A stretch of 51,868 nucleotides of DNA from an uncultured Synergistia bacterium (GTDB taxonomy: Bacteria; Eremiobacterota; SpSt-956; JAKJGF01), in assembly GCA_937888925.1 (NCBI GenBank), contig CALARM010000878.1:1-51868 (forward strand). Reading direction: 5' to 3'. Below, one piece after another: positions 50,629-51,868 of the stretch. The position numbers and the translations under genes were made by a program. Position 1 is the stretch's first letter; every line of letters starts with the position of its first letter. Below the pieces are notes generated by a model, which saw only the letters and a program-made list of their open reading frames with translations, did no database searches and was not told where the DNA came from.

Positions 50629-50658
50629 TATCGGATCTATTCAGTTAATAAGATGATC

Positions 50659-51868
50659 TTATAATTCCTGCCAGGAATATATATTCAATATGGTACTGGC
50701 ATTAAATTTACCGCTTCTTGTTTTATAGTATTCCGGATAATAAATTATACATGTATCAGAAGAAATCATATTTATATTACCGCCATGACTTTTTGAAGGA
50801 TCTGACGGCACAGGATTTGGAGATATGGCAGGATTATTTTTTGCTACAACTCCACCAAGAAGATGAACAGATGATACCATGCTCTTCCCGAGATGTAATG
50901 TACCATGTGTATAAATTACTGCCTGAAGGAAATTATCGTCATCATTGTTGTAAAGAGAAGGATTCTTTTTAAAGGTATTCCATCTCTGTGAAGAGGCAGT
51001 TGCCCACATCATAAGATCATAGGAAAGAGGATGATTAAACCACTGGCTCATTTCTTCTGGAACAGGTTTCATTCCTTTAGTTATTAATCCATTGTTACAG
51101 TCAGGACATCCTGATAATATATGTGAGCCTGTAATATCCCAGTATAGAAGAGGAGGGGAGTCTACAAAAGAGTTTTCAAACCAGTTGAATGCATTTACTC
51201 CATCTGAGCCGCTTAAACCGAACATATTAAAAGTATCCTTTATAACAGATACATCTTCCGGCATGGCATATAAAATTTCTCTCATATCAGTATTTACAGT
51301 AATAGCAGAATTTACAATCACATCACCTTCTGTAAATATGCCGAGACCCGTTTTATTGTCAGTATAAAGACCGGGATTTAAAAGTTCCTCTACGATTAAG
51401 GACATGCCGTAGGGAGTATCGGCACTGGAAGAGGCTGGATCATTAAAATACCCTGCTACATAGAGATTGCCTCTGGAATAGGAAGAGAGATTTCCTTCTA
51501 TAATCAATACACCGTTTATGAATAAACTGGAGTCGTTTTGTATCTCAAGACTTCCAGGTGTGCTTCCGTCGTATATAATATGTAGACTGCCATTGATAAA
51601 GGTATTATTATTTACGATAAAAGGACCTTTATGGACATAACACTGGTCAGGTGAAGGAGACGCAAATTCAGGGCGTATCACAGGTGCTGGCAGTGTTTCT
51701 GTTGAAGAGAAATCGGCTGCAGTAAGAAGAGAGTAACTGTTAGGGTCAGAAGGTGTTCCATCTGTCACAAGGGGATTGTTCAGATGCCAGTCGAAAAACT
51801 GTGGTTCTACCGGGTAATTCGGTTCTATAAATCTGTTATCTACAGTACCTCCGTAACCTCCTGAAGGT
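50659..51868 (-). CDS. PilX-like large extracellular protein, C-terminal part (5' end outside window)
   Basis: The frame is open to the window edge; codons upstream of the first GTG at 51768 read PSGGYGGTVDNRFIEPNYP and FFDWHLNNPLV, so the apparent start is internal. The visible 403 residues are Asn/Ser/Pro/Gly-rich and beta-rich: FIVNNNTFINGSLHIIYDG, GSLEIQNDSSLFINGVLII and GNLSSYSRGNLYVAGYFN. The C-terminus SSDTCIIYYPEYYKTRSG, ILNIYSWQEL resembles the end of 48209-49792 (YNDACLASLS, MLCWYEF). It is probably a second PilX-type adhesin paralogue, convergent with the pilin cluster. One region, LSGCPDCNNGL, carries a C-x-x-C pair. Confidence 0.7.
   Translation of the reverse strand, partial: PSGGYGGTVDNRFIEPNYPVEPQFFDWHLNNPLVTDGTPSDPNSYSLLTAADFSSTETLPAPVIRPEFASPSPDQCYVHKGPFIVNNNTFINGSLHIIYDGSTPGSLEIQNDSSLFINGVLIIEGNLSSYSRGNLYVAGYFNDPASSSADTPYGMSLIVEELLNPGLYTDNKTGLGIFTEGDVIVNSAITVNTDMREILYAMPEDVSVIKDTFNMFGLSGSDGVNAFNWFENSFVDSPPLLYWDITGSHILSGCPDCNNGLITKGMKPVPEEMSQWFNHPLSYDLMMWATASSQRWNTFKKNPSLYNNDDDNFLQAVIYTHGTLHLGKSMVSSVHLLGGVVAKNNPAISPNPVPSDPSKSHGGNINMISSDTCIIYYPEYYKTRSGKFNASTILNIYSWQEL

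Noticed and set aside
1..51868. tRNA, rRNA or known riboswitch
   Set aside because: No T-arm GTTCRAN-type signature with cloverleaf, no rRNA-like sequence and no recognised riboswitch core was found by eye.

Overview
AT-rich bacterial DNA with no rRNA, tRNA or other marker that fixes the taxon. Codon use is strongly A/T-biased (AGA, ATA, AAA). Long hybrid histidine kinases, a sigma-54 activator with a candidate sigma-54 promoter, and a minor-pilin cluster suggest an uncultured, probably diderm bacterium with complex signalling; I cannot name the phylum. REGION BY REGION. 1-2.8 kb: the end of an AI-2E family transporter, then decayed defence-type genes (a frameshifted AlbA_2/RecG-like gene and an N-terminally truncated TrlF-like ATPase) beside a 210-bp MITE. 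2.8-9.6 kb: a sigma-54 activator with GAF domains, a lone Tn3-transposase N-terminal domain, and a PAS-GAF hybrid histidine kinase, all on the minus strand. 9.6-29.7 kb plus 32.8-34.7 kb: an accessory island of proteins that mostly begin with a short polar 'MKINN-like' leader, lack a recognisable Sec signal peptide, and often carry Gly/Ala-rich hydrophobic (glycine-zipper) segments. Their central domains differ: clostripain C11 fused to a YidD-like domain, an anthrax-lethal-factor-like HExxH zincin, an agmatine-deiminase/PAD-like enzyme, a DUF4105/Lnb-like papain-fold protein, a CHAP/NlpC-like amidase, a beta-rich repeat family and a tandem helical repeat protein. 29.8-32.8 kb: a GH65 disaccharide phosphorylase with beta-phosphoglucomutase. 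35-36.7 kb: an NAD-dependent epimerase and a DUF6263-like protein. 37.2-47.2 kb: a signalling block with a lone receiver, a kinase-dead receiver/HPt scaffold, a 2031-residue hybrid kinase, and a receiver plus small helical protein behind a candidate sigma-54 promoter. 47.5-51.9 kb: type IV pilin-like (prepilin, PilX-like, PilW-like) genes and a second PilX-like gene cut by the window end. HOW IT FITS TOGETHER. Thirteen promoters share one rigid architecture: an A-box (about TAACGTTATTTTCTGTCT), 28-30 bp, a palindromic B-box (GTTAACATTTTGTTAAC), then about 32 bp to a -10 hexamer (TATAAT-like), with no conserved -35. They precede nearly every island transcription unit and also a lone receiver gene, a DUF6263-like gene and a prepilin gene. 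I infer one activator-dependent regulon linking putative effectors, signalling and pili. This promoter/leader/glycine-zipper system is the best candidate in the window for something undescribed. The island is also full of remnants (partial gene copies, orphan repeats, IS5-type MITEs), as expected for a rapidly recombining gene family.
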